From Phycisphaerae bacterium (lineage in GTDB: Bacteria > Planctomycetota > Phycisphaerae > SM23-33): DNA of 46,618 nucleotides. The translations under genes were made by a program, and so were the position numbers. Each line of letters begins with the position of its first letter. Position 1 is the stretch's first letter. This document shows positions 16,767 to 26,097 of the stretch, one piece after another. The stretch lies in the NCBI GenBank assembly GCA_003551645.1, contig PUND01000009.1, positions 1 to 46,618 on the forward strand, in the 5' to 3' direction. The notes beneath the pieces were generated by a model, which did not search any database, was not told the DNA's origin, and was given only the letters and a program-made list of their open reading frames with translations.

Positions 16767-18359
16767 ATGACCCAGCAGCAGCCGGACCAGCGCCCCAACA
16801 TAGTGCTGATAATGTGCGACGATATGGGCTTTTCGGACATCGGCTGTTACGGCTCGGAGATATCCACGCCCAACCTCGACCGGCTCAGCACCGGCGGGCT
16901 GGCGTTCCGACAGGTTTACAACTGCGGCCGCTGCTGCCCCACCCGCGCCAGCATACTGACCGGGCTGTACCCTCACCGCGCCGGCGTCGGGCAGATGGTC
17001 AACGACCGCGGCAGGCCCGCGTACCAGGGCTACCTCAACAACCGGTGCGTGACCATAGCCGAAGCACTGAAGCCGGCCGGCTACCGCACGTACATGTCCG
17101 GCAAGTGGCACTGCGGCGGGCATTACAACGTGCAGAAACCCGAGACCTGGTCGCCCGGCGACGCCACCCACCCGACGCCGGTTCAGCGCGGTTTCGACGA
17201 ACATTTCGGCACGCTCTGCGGGGCGGGTAGCTACTTCTTCCCGCCGACGCTGACGAGGAACGACACTTTCATCGCCCCCGACGGGATGGACTTCCACCTC
17301 ACCGACGCCATCAGCGACGAGGCCGTCGGGATGATCAACCGGGCCGCCGACGCCGAAGAGCCGTTCTTCCTCTATGTCGCCTACACCGCCCCCCACTGGC
17401 CGCTGCACTCCTGGGACAGGTACATCGAGAAATATCGCGGCAGGTACGCAGCCGGCTGGGACGCGGTACGCACCGCCCGCCACGAGACGCTCAAGGCCTC
17501 CGGGCTTGTGGACCCCAAGTGGCCCATAAGCCCCCGCGACGAGGAAGCGCCCCCATGGGAGGACATCCAGGACAAGGACTATCAGGACGCTCTGATGGCC
17601 GTGTATGCGGCAATGATTGACCAGATGGACGACGGCATCGGGCGGATCATGTCCGCCCTCGATGCCCGCGGGCTGACCGATAACACGCTGGTGCTGTTCC
17701 TTTCGGACAACGGCGGCTGCCACGAGTACATCAGCCACAAGGGCCGCTGGGCGGACCGGCTGAGGCGGCCCGCGATGGACGGCAAGGAGGTCGTCGTAGG
17801 CGACGCCCCCGGCGTGATACCCGGCGACAGGTACACCTACCAGAGCTACAACCGCCCCTGGGCCAACGCCAGCAACACGCCCTTCAGGATGTTCAAGCAC
17901 TGGGTCCACGAGGGCGGCATAGCCACGCCACTTATCGCCCACTGGCCGGGCGTAATCGAACCCGGCACGCAGACCGATGCGCTGGGACACGTCATAGACA
18001 TACTGCCGACGTGCCTGGACGCCGCAGGCGCCGAATATCCGGAACAGCACGATGGCAGGCCCATCAAGCCGGTGGACGGCGAGAGCTTGCTGCCGGTGCT
18101 GCGCGGCCGGGAGTGGTCCCGCCAGAAGGACCTGTTCTGGGAGCACGAGGGCAACCGCGCCGTCCGCCAGGGGCGGTGGAAGCTCGTCAGCATGTTCGAG
18201 AAAGGCGACTGGGAGTTGTACGACATGGTCGAAGACCGGACCGAACTGAACGACCTGGCCGCGGCCAAGCCCGACAAGCTCCGCGAACTCTCGGCCGCCT
18301 ACGAGCTCTGGGCCGAGTACGCCGAGGTCGAGCCGTGGGAAAAGGTCAGGGGTGGTTGA
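16767..18359 (+). CDS. Formylglycine-dependent sulfatase (arylsulfatase family)
   Basis: ATG 16767 is preferred over ATG 16740 because GAAGGAG sits 7 bases before it. The 530-residue protein opens with NIVLIMCDDMGFSDIGCYG, the metal-binding Asp pair, and has CCPTRASILTG at 56-66, where Cys56 in the C-x-P-x-R motif becomes formylglycine. GKWHCGG, TAPHWPLH and FLSDNGGC supply other active-site residues. It hydrolyses sulfate esters, probably of polysaccharides. No signal peptide is visible, so a cytoplasmic or leaderless enzyme is implied, unlike most secreted planctomycete sulfatases. No maturation enzyme is encoded nearby. Confidence 0.92.
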   Translation: MTQQQPDQRPNIVLIMCDDMGFSDIGCYGSEISTPNLDRLSTGGLAFRQVYNCGRCCPTRASILTGLYPHRAGVGQMVNDRGRPAYQGYLNNRCVTIAEALKPAGYRTYMSGKWHCGGHYNVQKPETWSPGDATHPTPVQRGFDEHFGTLCGAGSYFFPPTLTRNDTFIAPDGMDFHLTDAISDEAVGMINRAADAEEPFFLYVAYTAPHWPLHSWDRYIEKYRGRYAAGWDAVRTARHETLKASGLVDPKWPISPRDEEAPPWEDIQDKDYQDALMAVYAAMIDQMDDGIGRIMSALDARGLTDNTLVLFLSDNGGCHEYISHKGRWADRLRRPAMDGKEVVVGDAPGVIPGDRYTYQSYNRPWANASNTPFRMFKHWVHEGGIATPLIAHWPGVIEPGTQTDALGHVIDILPTCLDAAGAEYPEQHDGRPIKPVDGESLLPVLRGREWSRQKDLFWEHEGNRAVRQGRWKLVSMFEKGDWELYDMVEDRTELNDLAAAKPDKLRELSAAYELWAEYAEVEPWEKVRGG

Positions 18360-18360
18360 G

Positions 18361-18427
18361 TCGTTGATTGGTTGATTGGCTGGCCGTCCTAATGGCTCCT
18401 GGCTCCTGGCTGCCGGCTACCGGTTCT
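18361..18427. repeat. Short octamer/heptamer tandem array before polA
   Basis: Octamers TCGTTGAT, TGGTTGAT, TGGCTGGC (18361-18384) are followed by heptamers TGGCTCC, TGGCTCC, TGGCTGC, CGGCTAC, CGGTTCT (18393-18427). The units resemble those at 15680-15971. The array lies between the sulfatase stop and the polA start. Confidence 0.6.
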
Positions 18428-18469
18428 TCGTCGTTGACCGCTCTGTCGGCCGGCGGTAGCGTAAGCGGC

Positions 18470-21190
18470 GTGGGCGATACCATCTACATCATCGACGGGC
18501 ATTCCCAGATGTACCGCGCGTACTACGCGCCCTTTCGCGACCTGACCAGCCCCACCGGCGAACCGACGCGGGCCACACGTGTGTTCTGCTCGATGCTGAT
18601 CAAGTTCATATCCGAGCATCGCCCGAAGTACCTCGCGATGGCCGTTGACTCCCCTACCGAGACGCTTCACCGGCGACAGGAATACGCCGAATACAAGGTC
18701 ACGCGCAAACCCATGCCGGAGGACCTTCCGCCGCAGATAGATCGCATCCTCCAGATCGTCGATGCCCTGGGCATACCTATACTGCGGGTCGAGGGATACG
18801 AGGCCGACGACATCATCGCCACGGCCGCCGAACGGTTCGCCGGTGAGGAAACGCCGGTTGTCGCCATCAGCCGGGACAAGGACCTAGAACAACTCGTCGG
18901 TCCGGGTTTCTCGTTGTACGACCCGATGAAGGATGAGGTCATCGACGCCGAAGCCGTCAGTAAAAACAGGGGCTATCCGCCGGAGAAGGTGGTTGACGCC
19001 CTCGCGCTTGCCGGCGACACCAGCGACAACGTCCCCGGCGTGCCGGGCGTAGGCCCGAAGACGGCCGCCAAGCTTCTCGCCGAGTACGGCTCGGCCGAGC
19101 AGGTAGTCGCCCACGCCGATGAGCTGACGCCGAAGCTCGCCGAGAACGTCCGCGAACACGCCGAGACAATCAATCTCTCGAAGCGGCTCGTCACGCTCGA
19201 ACGCCATGTGCCGGTGGAGCTTGACCCGGACAGAATGCGTTTCGACGGGCTGAACGGCGATGCGCTCCGTCCGATATTCGCCGAACTGGGCTTCAAACGG
19301 TTGCTGGAGCAACTCGACCAGATGGGCACCGACGGCGAAAACAGCGACTCCACGGCCGAGGCGGCCGAGACGACCGGTCGGACCATCGCCGGGGATTTCT
19401 CGTATCGCTGTGTGGACACGCCGGAGCAACTGTGCGAACTGGCCGAGGAACTTCGCGAAGCCACCCGGCTGGCCGTCGATACCGAGACCACCTCCACCAA
19501 CCCCATGTTCGCAGAGATGGTGGGCGTGTCGCTTTCGTGGCGGCCCGGAAAAGCCGCTTATATCCCCGTCAAGGCGCCGCTGGGCGCCGCGACGCTGGAT
19601 GTCGCAGATGTCAGGCAGGCCCTGGGGCCTGTCTTCGCCGACGAGGCGGTCGAGAAGGTCGGCCATAACATCAAGTTCGACATGATAGTCCTGGCCCGCG
19701 CCGGGATGCCTCTTGCCGGCCGGCTGTTCGACACAATGGTGGCCGCCTGGGTGCTGGACTCCTCGCGAATCTCATACAAGCTGGACGCGCTGGCCGCGGA
19801 ACTGCTGAACCACCAGTGCATACCCATCGGCGAGATCATCGGCTCCGGCCGGGACCGCGTAACAATGGACCTGGTCCCTGTCGAGACCGTCAGTGACTAC
19901 GCGGCCGAGGACGCCGACGTGACGCTCCGGCTCTGCGACGTGCTGCGAGAGCAGCTCAGAGACGAGGGCCTTGTCGGGCTTATGGACGAGATGGAGATGC
20001 CGCTTCTGCCGGTACTGGCGGATATGGAGCTGACCGGCATCCGCATGGACCCGGCGGCGCTTAAGCGCATGGAGGCCGAGCTTTCGACCAGGACCGACTC
20101 GCTTAGAGAGCGGATCATCTCTCTGGCCGGCTGCCGCTTTAACCCGGACTCGCCCAAGCAACTCGCGGAGGTGCTTTTCGAGCGGCTGAAGCTGCCCGTG
20201 CAGAAGCGCACCAAGACCGGACCGAGTACCGATTCTTCGGTACTGGAGCAACTGGCGGTCACCCACGAGCTGCCCGCGCTGGTGCTGGATTACCGCAAGC
20301 TCACCAAGCTGCTGGGCACGTACCTCAAAGCGCTGGCGGCCTGCATCCATCCCGAAACGCGGCGCGTGCACACCTGCTTTCACCAGACCGGCACATCGAC
20401 CGGCCGGCTCAGCAGCAGCGACCCGAACCTCCAGAACATACCCATACGCACCGAGGAAGGCCGAAGGATCCGCTCGGCCTTCGTCGCCGACGACGGGTTC
20501 CTGCTGCTGTCGGCGGACTACTCGCAGGTGGAGCTTCGGGTGCTGGCGCATCTGTGCGGCGACGAGACGCTGGTGGCGGCGTTCCGCGCCGGGCGGGACA
20601 TTCACCGCACCGTCGCCGCCGAGGTGTTCGGCGTCGCTGAACGGGACGTTACAGACGACCAGCGGGCCAGGGCCAAGACCGTGAACTTCGGCATAATCTA
20701 CGGCCAGACCCCACACGGGCTTTCGACCACGCTGCGCATCCCGCGCCGGGACGCCGCGGAGTTCATACAAACGTACCGCAACAGGTTCCCGCAAATAGAC
20801 GCGTTCCTGCGCCAGTGCGTCAGCGAAGCGAGGGAGCACGGGTACGTGCGGACCATGTTCGGCCGGCGTAGGCGCATAGCCAACATCGACTCGCGAAACC
20901 CCCAGCAACGCGCACTGGCCGAGCGACTGGCGATAAACTCCGTGGTTCAGGGGTCCGCCGCGGACATCATCAAGCGGGCGATGGTCAGCATCGCCGACCG
21001 GATAGCGGCCGAGAACCGGCCGAGCCGCATGCTGCTGCAGATTCACGATGAGCTGGTTTTCGAGGTGCCGAGGGAGTCTCTGGACGCCGAGCGGGAGATG
21101 ATAGTCTCGGAGCTTTCAGCCGCCGCGGAGCTGCAGATACCTCTGAAGGTGGACGTCGGCGTCGGCGAGAACTGGATGGACGCCAAGTAG
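18470..21190 (+). CDS. polA: DNA polymerase I with both exonuclease domains
   Basis: The likely start is GTG 18470, giving a 906-residue protein beginning GDTIYIIDGHSQMYRAYYAP; an upstream ATG at 18368 would translate the tandem repeat array and is rejected. The 5'-3' exonuclease domain (about 1-290) includes YEADDIIATAAERF and GDTSDNVPGVPGVGPKTAAK. The 3'-5' proofreading domain keeps its acidic residues in AVDTETTST, HNIKFD and YAAEDADVTL. Polymerase motifs A (DYSQVELRVLAHLCGD), B (RAKTVNFGIIYG) and C (QIHDELVFEVP) are intact. It fills gaps and removes RNA primers. The ribosome binding site before the GTG is weak. Confidence 0.95.
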   Translation: MGDTIYIIDGHSQMYRAYYAPFRDLTSPTGEPTRATRVFCSMLIKFISEHRPKYLAMAVDSPTETLHRRQEYAEYKVTRKPMPEDLPPQIDRILQIVDALGIPILRVEGYEADDIIATAAERFAGEETPVVAISRDKDLEQLVGPGFSLYDPMKDEVIDAEAVSKNRGYPPEKVVDALALAGDTSDNVPGVPGVGPKTAAKLLAEYGSAEQVVAHADELTPKLAENVREHAETINLSKRLVTLERHVPVELDPDRMRFDGLNGDALRPIFAELGFKRLLEQLDQMGTDGENSDSTAEAAETTGRTIAGDFSYRCVDTPEQLCELAEELREATRLAVDTETTSTNPMFAEMVGVSLSWRPGKAAYIPVKAPLGAATLDVADVRQALGPVFADEAVEKVGHNIKFDMIVLARAGMPLAGRLFDTMVAAWVLDSSRISYKLDALAAELLNHQCIPIGEIIGSGRDRVTMDLVPVETVSDYAAEDADVTLRLCDVLREQLRDEGLVGLMDEMEMPLLPVLADMELTGIRMDPAALKRMEAELSTRTDSLRERIISLAGCRFNPDSPKQLAEVLFERLKLPVQKRTKTGPSTDSSVLEQLAVTHELPALVLDYRKLTKLLGTYLKALAACIHPETRRVHTCFHQTGTSTGRLSSSDPNLQNIPIRTEEGRRIRSAFVADDGFLLLSADYSQVELRVLAHLCGDETLVAAFRAGRDIHRTVAAEVFGVAERDVTDDQRARAKTVNFGIIYGQTPHGLSTTLRIPRRDAAEFIQTYRNRFPQIDAFLRQCVSEAREHGYVRTMFGRRRRIANIDSRNPQQRALAERLAINSVVQGSAADIIKRAMVSIADRIAAENRPSRMLLQIHDELVFEVPRESLDAEREMIVSELSAAAELQIPLKVDVGVGENWMDAK

Positions 21191-21419
21191 GAGGCGGGAT
21201 ATTTGCTGCGAGCAAGGCGGCACGGGCTTCCCGCCCGGCCCGCGATAGGTAAACTACCCGTTGCGGACGGGATGCCCATGGCGCCGCCGGACATAATCGC
21301 AAGTGGCTCGGCAGCGGATTGCTCTTGCCCGGCGGCGGCGGGTGTTCTACTATTCCGCAGGTTTTTCGCCGTCGCCTGTCCGACCACTGGCCCATGGAAA
21401 TCGCAAGGATACAGACCTG

Positions 21420-22646
21420 ATGCCCGAGGCGCAAGGCCCCCGGACGCAGGATCCGAGTAAGCTGCCCGTACCGGCCGTCGCGCATCGTCCGGAGACGCTG
21501 CACGCCGGCTGGAAATACGGCGTGTTGGCGCTGCTTGCGCTTTATCTTTTCATAGCGGCCGTCAAGCTCATGGGCCACGGGCTTGGCACCGCCGCCGAAG
21601 ACCCCGCCGCGGAGGCGAGGATCGAGGGGGTCTTCCGTTTCGCGCTCAATCCGTTCGTGGGGCTTTGCATCGGCGTGCTGATAACCAGTCTCGTGCAGTC
21701 GTCGAGCTTCACCACGTCAATGACGGTGGTGTTCGTGGGCGTGGGACAACTGACGCTCGCCCAGGCGATACCCATAGTCATGGGCGCGAACATCGGGACC
21801 AGCGTTACGAGCATTGCTGTCTCGCTCGGACACGTCCGCCGCAGGATGGAGTTCCGCCGCGCCCTGGCCGGGGCCTGCGTGCACGATTTCTTCAACGTCT
21901 GCAGCGTGCTGCTGTTTTTCCCGCTGGAGGTGGCCTTCGGCATATTCTCCCGGCCTATAGAGGCCCTCGGCGGCGCCCTGGGCGGGCTGGGGTTCTTCAC
22001 CTTCGACCCCAAGGAAACGCTGGACATAGTCGGCATCGCGGTCTGGCCGTTCATCGCCGGAGCGGATGCGGTGCTTCAGGACCTGCTGGGACTGTCCAAG
22101 CCCTGGGCCGGCGGGCTGACCGCCCTGGCGGCGATACTGCTGCTGTTCGCCGCCCTTACCGCACTGGTCAAGTGCCTGCGCAAGCTCGTTTTCCACCGCG
22201 TCAGCGAGCTGTTCCGCAACGTGCTTTTCGGCAGGCCCTGGAGCAGCTTCGCCGTAGGCGCCACCACGACCGCAATGGTCCAAAGCTCGTCGATTTCGAC
22301 ATCGCTGGCCGTTCCGCTGGTCGGGTCCGGCGTGCTCAACATACCTCAGATTTACCCCTACATGCTGGGCGCCAACATAGGGACGACCTTCACCTGCCTG
22401 CTCGCGGCGCTGGCCAATGCCCAGAGCAGGTTCGGCGCGCTGGGCGTGGCGGCGGCACTGGCTCACCTGTTGTTCAACCTCTCCGGCGTAGTGGTATTCT
22501 GGCCGCTCCAGCAGATACCCATAGCGACCGCGCACGCCTTCGCGCGGCTGGCCTGCCGAAGGAGATGGGCGGTGGCGGTGTTCCTGATAGGATTGTTTTT
22601 TGTCGTGCCGATAGTTGTGATAGCCATGGCGGCCTTGCTAACATAG
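21420..22646 (+). CDS. Na+/phosphate cotransporter, NptA (SLC34/PF02690) type
   Basis: ATG 21420 follows AAGGA at suitable distance. The 408-residue membrane protein has the two inverted Na_Pi repeats of the family: QSSSFTTSMTVVFVGVGQLT...GANIGTSVTS in the first half and QSSSISTSLAVPLVGSGVLN...GANIGTTFTC in the second. The QSSS and GANIGT motifs form the phosphate and sodium site. It imports inorganic phosphate with Na+, or exports it in some bacteria. The PhoU-like gene 28 bp downstream is the usual regulatory partner; many homologues carry PhoU as a fused tail, here it is separate. Confidence 0.92.
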   Translation: MPEAQGPRTQDPSKLPVPAVAHRPETLHAGWKYGVLALLALYLFIAAVKLMGHGLGTAAEDPAAEARIEGVFRFALNPFVGLCIGVLITSLVQSSSFTTSMTVVFVGVGQLTLAQAIPIVMGANIGTSVTSIAVSLGHVRRRMEFRRALAGACVHDFFNVCSVLLFFPLEVAFGIFSRPIEALGGALGGLGFFTFDPKETLDIVGIAVWPFIAGADAVLQDLLGLSKPWAGGLTALAAILLLFAALTALVKCLRKLVFHRVSELFRNVLFGRPWSSFAVGATTTAMVQSSSISTSLAVPLVGSGVLNIPQIYPYMLGANIGTTFTCLLAALANAQSRFGALGVAAALAHLLFNLSGVVVFWPLQQIPIATAHAFARLACRRRWAVAVFLIGLFFVVPIVVIAMAALLT

Positions 22647-22674
22647 ACCGATCCGGGTCGATAGGAATCAGACA

Positions 22675-23373
22675 ATGTTCAGGGAACTCATACAGGCGTT
22701 CCGCCGCAAGGACAGTGTGGGGGCGATGATCGGGCACGTCGGAGAAATGCTTGACGACGGGCAATGGATGTTTGCCACCGCCGGGGCGGTGGTGCGCAAG
22801 GAGCAATCGCCCGATGAGGTCCGGGACGAGCTGTACCGGCGGGACCGGAAGATCAACCGCCTCGAGTACGATATCCGCCGAAACATCCTGGTCCATCTGG
22901 CGCTGGGAGATATGTCGGACGTCGGCATATGCCTGGTGCTGATGAGCGTGGCCAAGGACGCCGAGCGGGTCGGCGATTACTGCAAGAACATCTTCGAGGT
23001 CGGAAGGCACTTCCAGAGCAAATACGGCCGGCCTGAGTACGCCGGGCCTCTCGACGATGTGCGGCAGACCATCCTCGAGGCATTCCCGAGGGTCAAACAG
23101 GCCTTTCTCGCCGGGGAGGCACAGACCGCCCAGAAGGTCCGCGAAGACCTCACCAGCGCCAGGCAACGATGCAACCTGATCATACAGCAACTGCTGATGC
23201 CGGGGTTTCCCGGAACGGCCGACGAGGCGGTCGCATACGCCCTGAGGGCGAGGTTCCTCAAGCGGACCAACTCACACTTGTCCAACATCACCACCAGCGT
23301 GACCAACCCGGTGCCGATGCTCGACTTCCGCGAGTCGAGCATACGCGACGACCAGGAATACAACGCCGGCTGA
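22675..23373 (+). CDS. PhoU-domain protein, partner of the Na/Pi cotransporter
   Basis: This 232-residue, all-helical protein contains a PhoU-type segment with YRRDRKINRLEYDIRRNILV and later VLMSVAKDAERVGDYCKNIFE, whose E..RIGDY-like pattern is the family's metal-binding helix. PhoU-like proteins tune phosphate transport according to phosphate supply. It follows the cotransporter closely, so co-transcription is likely. The stop faces the minus-strand topoisomerase gene. Confidence 0.85.
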   Translation: MFRELIQAFRRKDSVGAMIGHVGEMLDDGQWMFATAGAVVRKEQSPDEVRDELYRRDRKINRLEYDIRRNILVHLALGDMSDVGICLVLMSVAKDAERVGDYCKNIFEVGRHFQSKYGRPEYAGPLDDVRQTILEAFPRVKQAFLAGEAQTAQKVREDLTSARQRCNLIIQQLLMPGFPGTADEAVAYALRARFLKRTNSHLSNITTSVTNPVPMLDFRESSIRDDQEYNAG

Positions 23374-23427
23374 TACCGCACGGCCGCGGCGGCGCTGAGC
23401 ACAGGATGCCGCACCGGGCCGGCGGCC

Positions 23428-24522
23428 TCACGGCAGGAACGACTTACGCCCGGCCAGCTTCCGAGGCAGGTATTCGTTGGCGACGAACGCCAGGCCGTGC
23501 TTGGCAAGTGCCTGCTGCTCCACACGCACGCCCGCTTTGAGCATCTTGCGAACCGCGACCTGCCACGGCTTGTGATGGCGTATGAAGGGGTCGTTCTTCA
23601 GCGCATCATTGGCTCGCTTCTTGTCAACCTCCTTCAGCGGGTGCGTGGGCAGGTCATATTCGGTGATATCCTCCGGCGTCACGCCCAGAAACCGCGCCTG
23701 CGGGACGCAGAAAAACTCGTTCAGGTGCGCCGCGTTACCCGAGCCGACCTTGAGAGTGCGGTAGATGTTGAAATAACCGTAGGGGTCGCCGTCGGTGAAG
23801 ACATAGACGGGGATCATCTTCTCGTCGGCCAGCCGTCGTATGAATCTGCGGCATGCCCGGCTGGGGACGCCGCCCATCGAGACAAGGATGCACTTGTGGG
23901 CGTCGAAGAAATCCTCCTCCACCAGCCGTTCGAACATGCCCTTGGTCTCGACGGCCAGGATGAATTTGGCTGTGGTCTTGAATCCCAGTTCCTCCACCAC
24001 CGTCGGCACGCTGTAGGCCCCGCTGCCGAACTTGGTGCAGTCAATCTCCACCGGATCGCCGGTTCGCCGGTCGCGGTCCAGCACGGTCAGCGCGCCGGCG
24101 ACCTCGCCGCCGTGCTCGTCGGCGCGGAAGTGTATCTGCTCGCGGTTTACCGCCAGCATCGCCTCGACGTCGTCCATGACGGTGTCGGACTCGTCCTGAC
24201 CGCCGAAGGCCGCCTCACCCCAGTTGTAGGCCTGGTAATAGGCCTCCCGCTTGGTCGAATGCCGGCCGTTCTGGATAAGCTCCTTGCTCATGGCCAGCAT
24301 CTTGAGCGTCTGGGCGAAGGTCTTGACCGTGTTGACGGTGAGCGTGCGGACCTTGTTTCGCCCGCGCAGGCGGAAATGTCCCGACCTGGGCTTGTAGCTG
24401 ACGTTGGAAAGCGCCCGGATGGGCAGCTTCATCTGCGGCTTCTGCCGGCGGCCTATGCGACGATAGGTGTCGTCGGCCTGCTGGCGTATCCTGTCGATTA
24501 CTTCCTGCTTCTCAAGCGGCAT
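23428..24522 (-). CDS. top6A: DNA topoisomerase VI subunit A (Spo11/TopoVIA family)
   Basis: The 364-residue protein matches the family's usual length. Near the N-terminus STKREAYYQAYNWGEAAFGG (89-108) carries the catalytic tyrosine (Tyr95 or Tyr96) in the R-E-x-Y-Y context. The Toprim part has VETKGMFERL with Glu192 and FTDGDPYGYFNIYRTLKVGS with Asp244 and Asp246 for metal binding. With subunit B it makes double-strand breaks and passes DNA with ATP; subunit A alone cleaves DNA. ATG 24522 follows CAGGGAGC. It lies 22 bp after nrdR on the same strand. No GHKL-type B subunit is in the window. Confidence 0.93.
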   Translation of the reverse strand: MPLEKQEVIDRIRQQADDTYRRIGRRQKPQMKLPIRALSNVSYKPRSGHFRLRGRNKVRTLTVNTVKTFAQTLKMLAMSKELIQNGRHSTKREAYYQAYNWGEAAFGGQDESDTVMDDVEAMLAVNREQIHFRADEHGGEVAGALTVLDRDRRTGDPVEIDCTKFGSGAYSVPTVVEELGFKTTAKFILAVETKGMFERLVEEDFFDAHKCILVSMGGVPSRACRRFIRRLADEKMIPVYVFTDGDPYGYFNIYRTLKVGSGNAAHLNEFFCVPQARFLGVTPEDITEYDLPTHPLKEVDKKRANDALKNDPFIRHHKPWQVAVRKMLKAGVRVEQQALAKHGLAFVANEYLPRKLAGRKSFLP

Positions 24523-24544
24523 GATTGCTCCCTGTCGCTGGCGG

Positions 24545-25036
24545 CTAGAACAGGTCCTTCTGTTCCGGCCCGACTGGCGGCGCCTCCTCCGCCTGTCGAG
24601 CGGTCTCTATCAGCTCCGCCAGGTCCTGGAAGTCTCTATACACGCTGGCGAAACGGACGTAGGCGATCTTGTCCACCTCCCGCAGTGCCGAGCTGGCGAT
24701 GTCGCCGATGAAGCTCGACGGGACTTCCCTGTCGTACTGGCGGAAAATCTCCTCTTCTGTCTGCTCGACTATGCTGCGAATCTGCTCGTCCGAGACCCGC
24801 CGCTTGTAGCAGGCCCGCTTAAGCCCGTCGATGACCTTGTCTCGCGAGTACGGCTGTCGGGAGCCGTCCCGCTTGATTACGGTCATGCGGATCGGGCCTT
24901 CCTCCGGCCGTTCGTAAGTGGTGAAACGCCGCTGGCATGTGCCGCACTGTCGGCGACGTCGAACCACACGACCGCCTTCGGAACTCCGCGAGTCCACCAC
25001 CCTGCCGTCACTGTCGCCACAGAAAGGACACTGCAT
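24545..25036 (-). CDS. nrdR: Transcriptional repressor NrdR
   Basis: The start at ATG 25036 gives the family's characteristic MQCPFCGDSDGRVVDSR opening; an upstream in-frame ATG would add 24 unrelated residues. Zinc ligands are Cys3, Cys6, Cys31 and Cys34 (CGTCQRRFTTYER). An ATP-cone domain follows (VIKRDGSRQPYSRDKVIDGL, then KRACYKR). The 163-residue length is normal. NrdR senses dATP/ATP and represses ribonucleotide reductase genes. No reductase gene is in the window. Close linkage to the topoisomerase VI A gene suggests one transcript. Confidence 0.95.
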   Translation of the reverse strand: MQCPFCGDSDGRVVDSRSSEGGRVVRRRRQCGTCQRRFTTYERPEEGPIRMTVIKRDGSRQPYSRDKVIDGLKRACYKRRVSDEQIRSIVEQTEEEIFRQYDREVPSSFIGDIASSALREVDKIAYVRFASVYRDFQDLAELIETARQAEEAPPVGPEQKDLF

Positions 25037-25221
25037 TGGGCATAAACCCTCAAACCGGCCCATATATGGGCACGACGGCAGTCTAGCGGACGATATCTTG
25101 GGCGTCAAGGTGGCAAACTCGCTCCATTTGCCGAAGGCCGCATTCTCGAAATGTGTTGCATCGGCGGTCGCTTGGGTCGATATAGTTGTATTAGTGGCAG
25201 ATGCAAGGGAAGGACTGGGCC

Positions 25222-25944
25222 ATGTGGCTTGCTTCGATTGAAATGCCAGGAGGCGTAGATTGGCTCGGCTGGCAGGCCGAAAGCGCGCTGAGATTGCTTA
25301 TGGCGGCGATGCTGGGTGCGATGATCGGCGCCGAGCGCGAGCACCACGGCCGCAGCGCCGGTTTCCGCACACAACTGCTGGTTTCACTGGGCGCGGCCCT
25401 GGCGATGCTGGTGAGCTTGAACTTCGCCCGCGTGTTCGCAGAAGGTCCCGCAGGGCCGGGGGTTCGGGTGGACCCGGCCCGTATCGCTTACGGTGTGATG
25501 GGCGGGATCGGCTTCTTGGGCGGAGGAACGATCATACGCTACGGCGCCGGCGTGCGCGGACTGACCACAGCGGCCAGCTTGTGGTGCACCGCCGCCGTCG
25601 GGCTTGCGTGCGGATTCGGCATGTATCTCGTTGCCGCGCTGGCGGCGGGTATCGTGATAGTCGCACTGATGTTCCTGTCCCGACTGGACCGGTACATTCC
25701 GTCGCGCTGGTCCAAGTCGCTTGTAGTCTCCGTGCCGATGAGCGAGCAAAACAATGTCGAGCGCGTGCGGAACCTCCTGCTCAAGCGAGGCGCACACATC
25801 GTCAACGTGGACTACCGCAGGAATACCGAGATTGGAGTCGAGACGATAACCTTCCACGTAACGATGTCGCACAAGGCGCGGGTCGCGGACCTGACCGGCC
25901 TGGCCGACGAAATTCCGCAGGCGCGCGAACTGAGCATTCAGTAG
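25222..25944 (+). CDS. MgtC/SapB family membrane protein
   Basis: ATG 25222 is chosen because GGGAAGGA precedes it; an in-frame ATG at 25201 lacks a site. The 240-residue protein has the MgtC membrane domain with GAMIGAEREHHGRSAGFRTQ and GVMGGIGFLGGGTIIRYGAG followed by VRGLTTAASLW, both family hallmarks. A C-terminal soluble part (about 165-240) resembles the ACT-like tail of many MgtC homologues. MgtC proteins are linked to Mg2+ stress and modulation of ATP synthase in pathogens; the role in free-living bacteria is less clear. It stands alone. Confidence 0.9.
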   Translation: MWLASIEMPGGVDWLGWQAESALRLLMAAMLGAMIGAEREHHGRSAGFRTQLLVSLGAALAMLVSLNFARVFAEGPAGPGVRVDPARIAYGVMGGIGFLGGGTIIRYGAGVRGLTTAASLWCTAAVGLACGFGMYLVAALAAGIVIVALMFLSRLDRYIPSRWSKSLVVSVPMSEQNNVERVRNLLLKRGAHIVNVDYRRNTEIGVETITFHVTMSHKARVADLTGLADEIPQARELSIQ

Positions 25945-26097
25945 CCCCGTGTCCAGGCCCGTTTTCCGGCCCTGATTATCCGGCGGATTTGAAGGCGCCT
26001 CCGCCGTGTGGAACGCGGGTATGCCGCCGGCGCTTGGGCTCGGACGCGAGCCGGCGGTACAATCGCCCAGCGAAAGATCGATGCAAGGACTGCGACC

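Noticed and set aside
16704-18146. A 480-codon minus-strand open frame
   Set aside because: It mirrors the sulfatase gene, which carries the catalytic motifs; GC-rich codons leave the opposite strand open.
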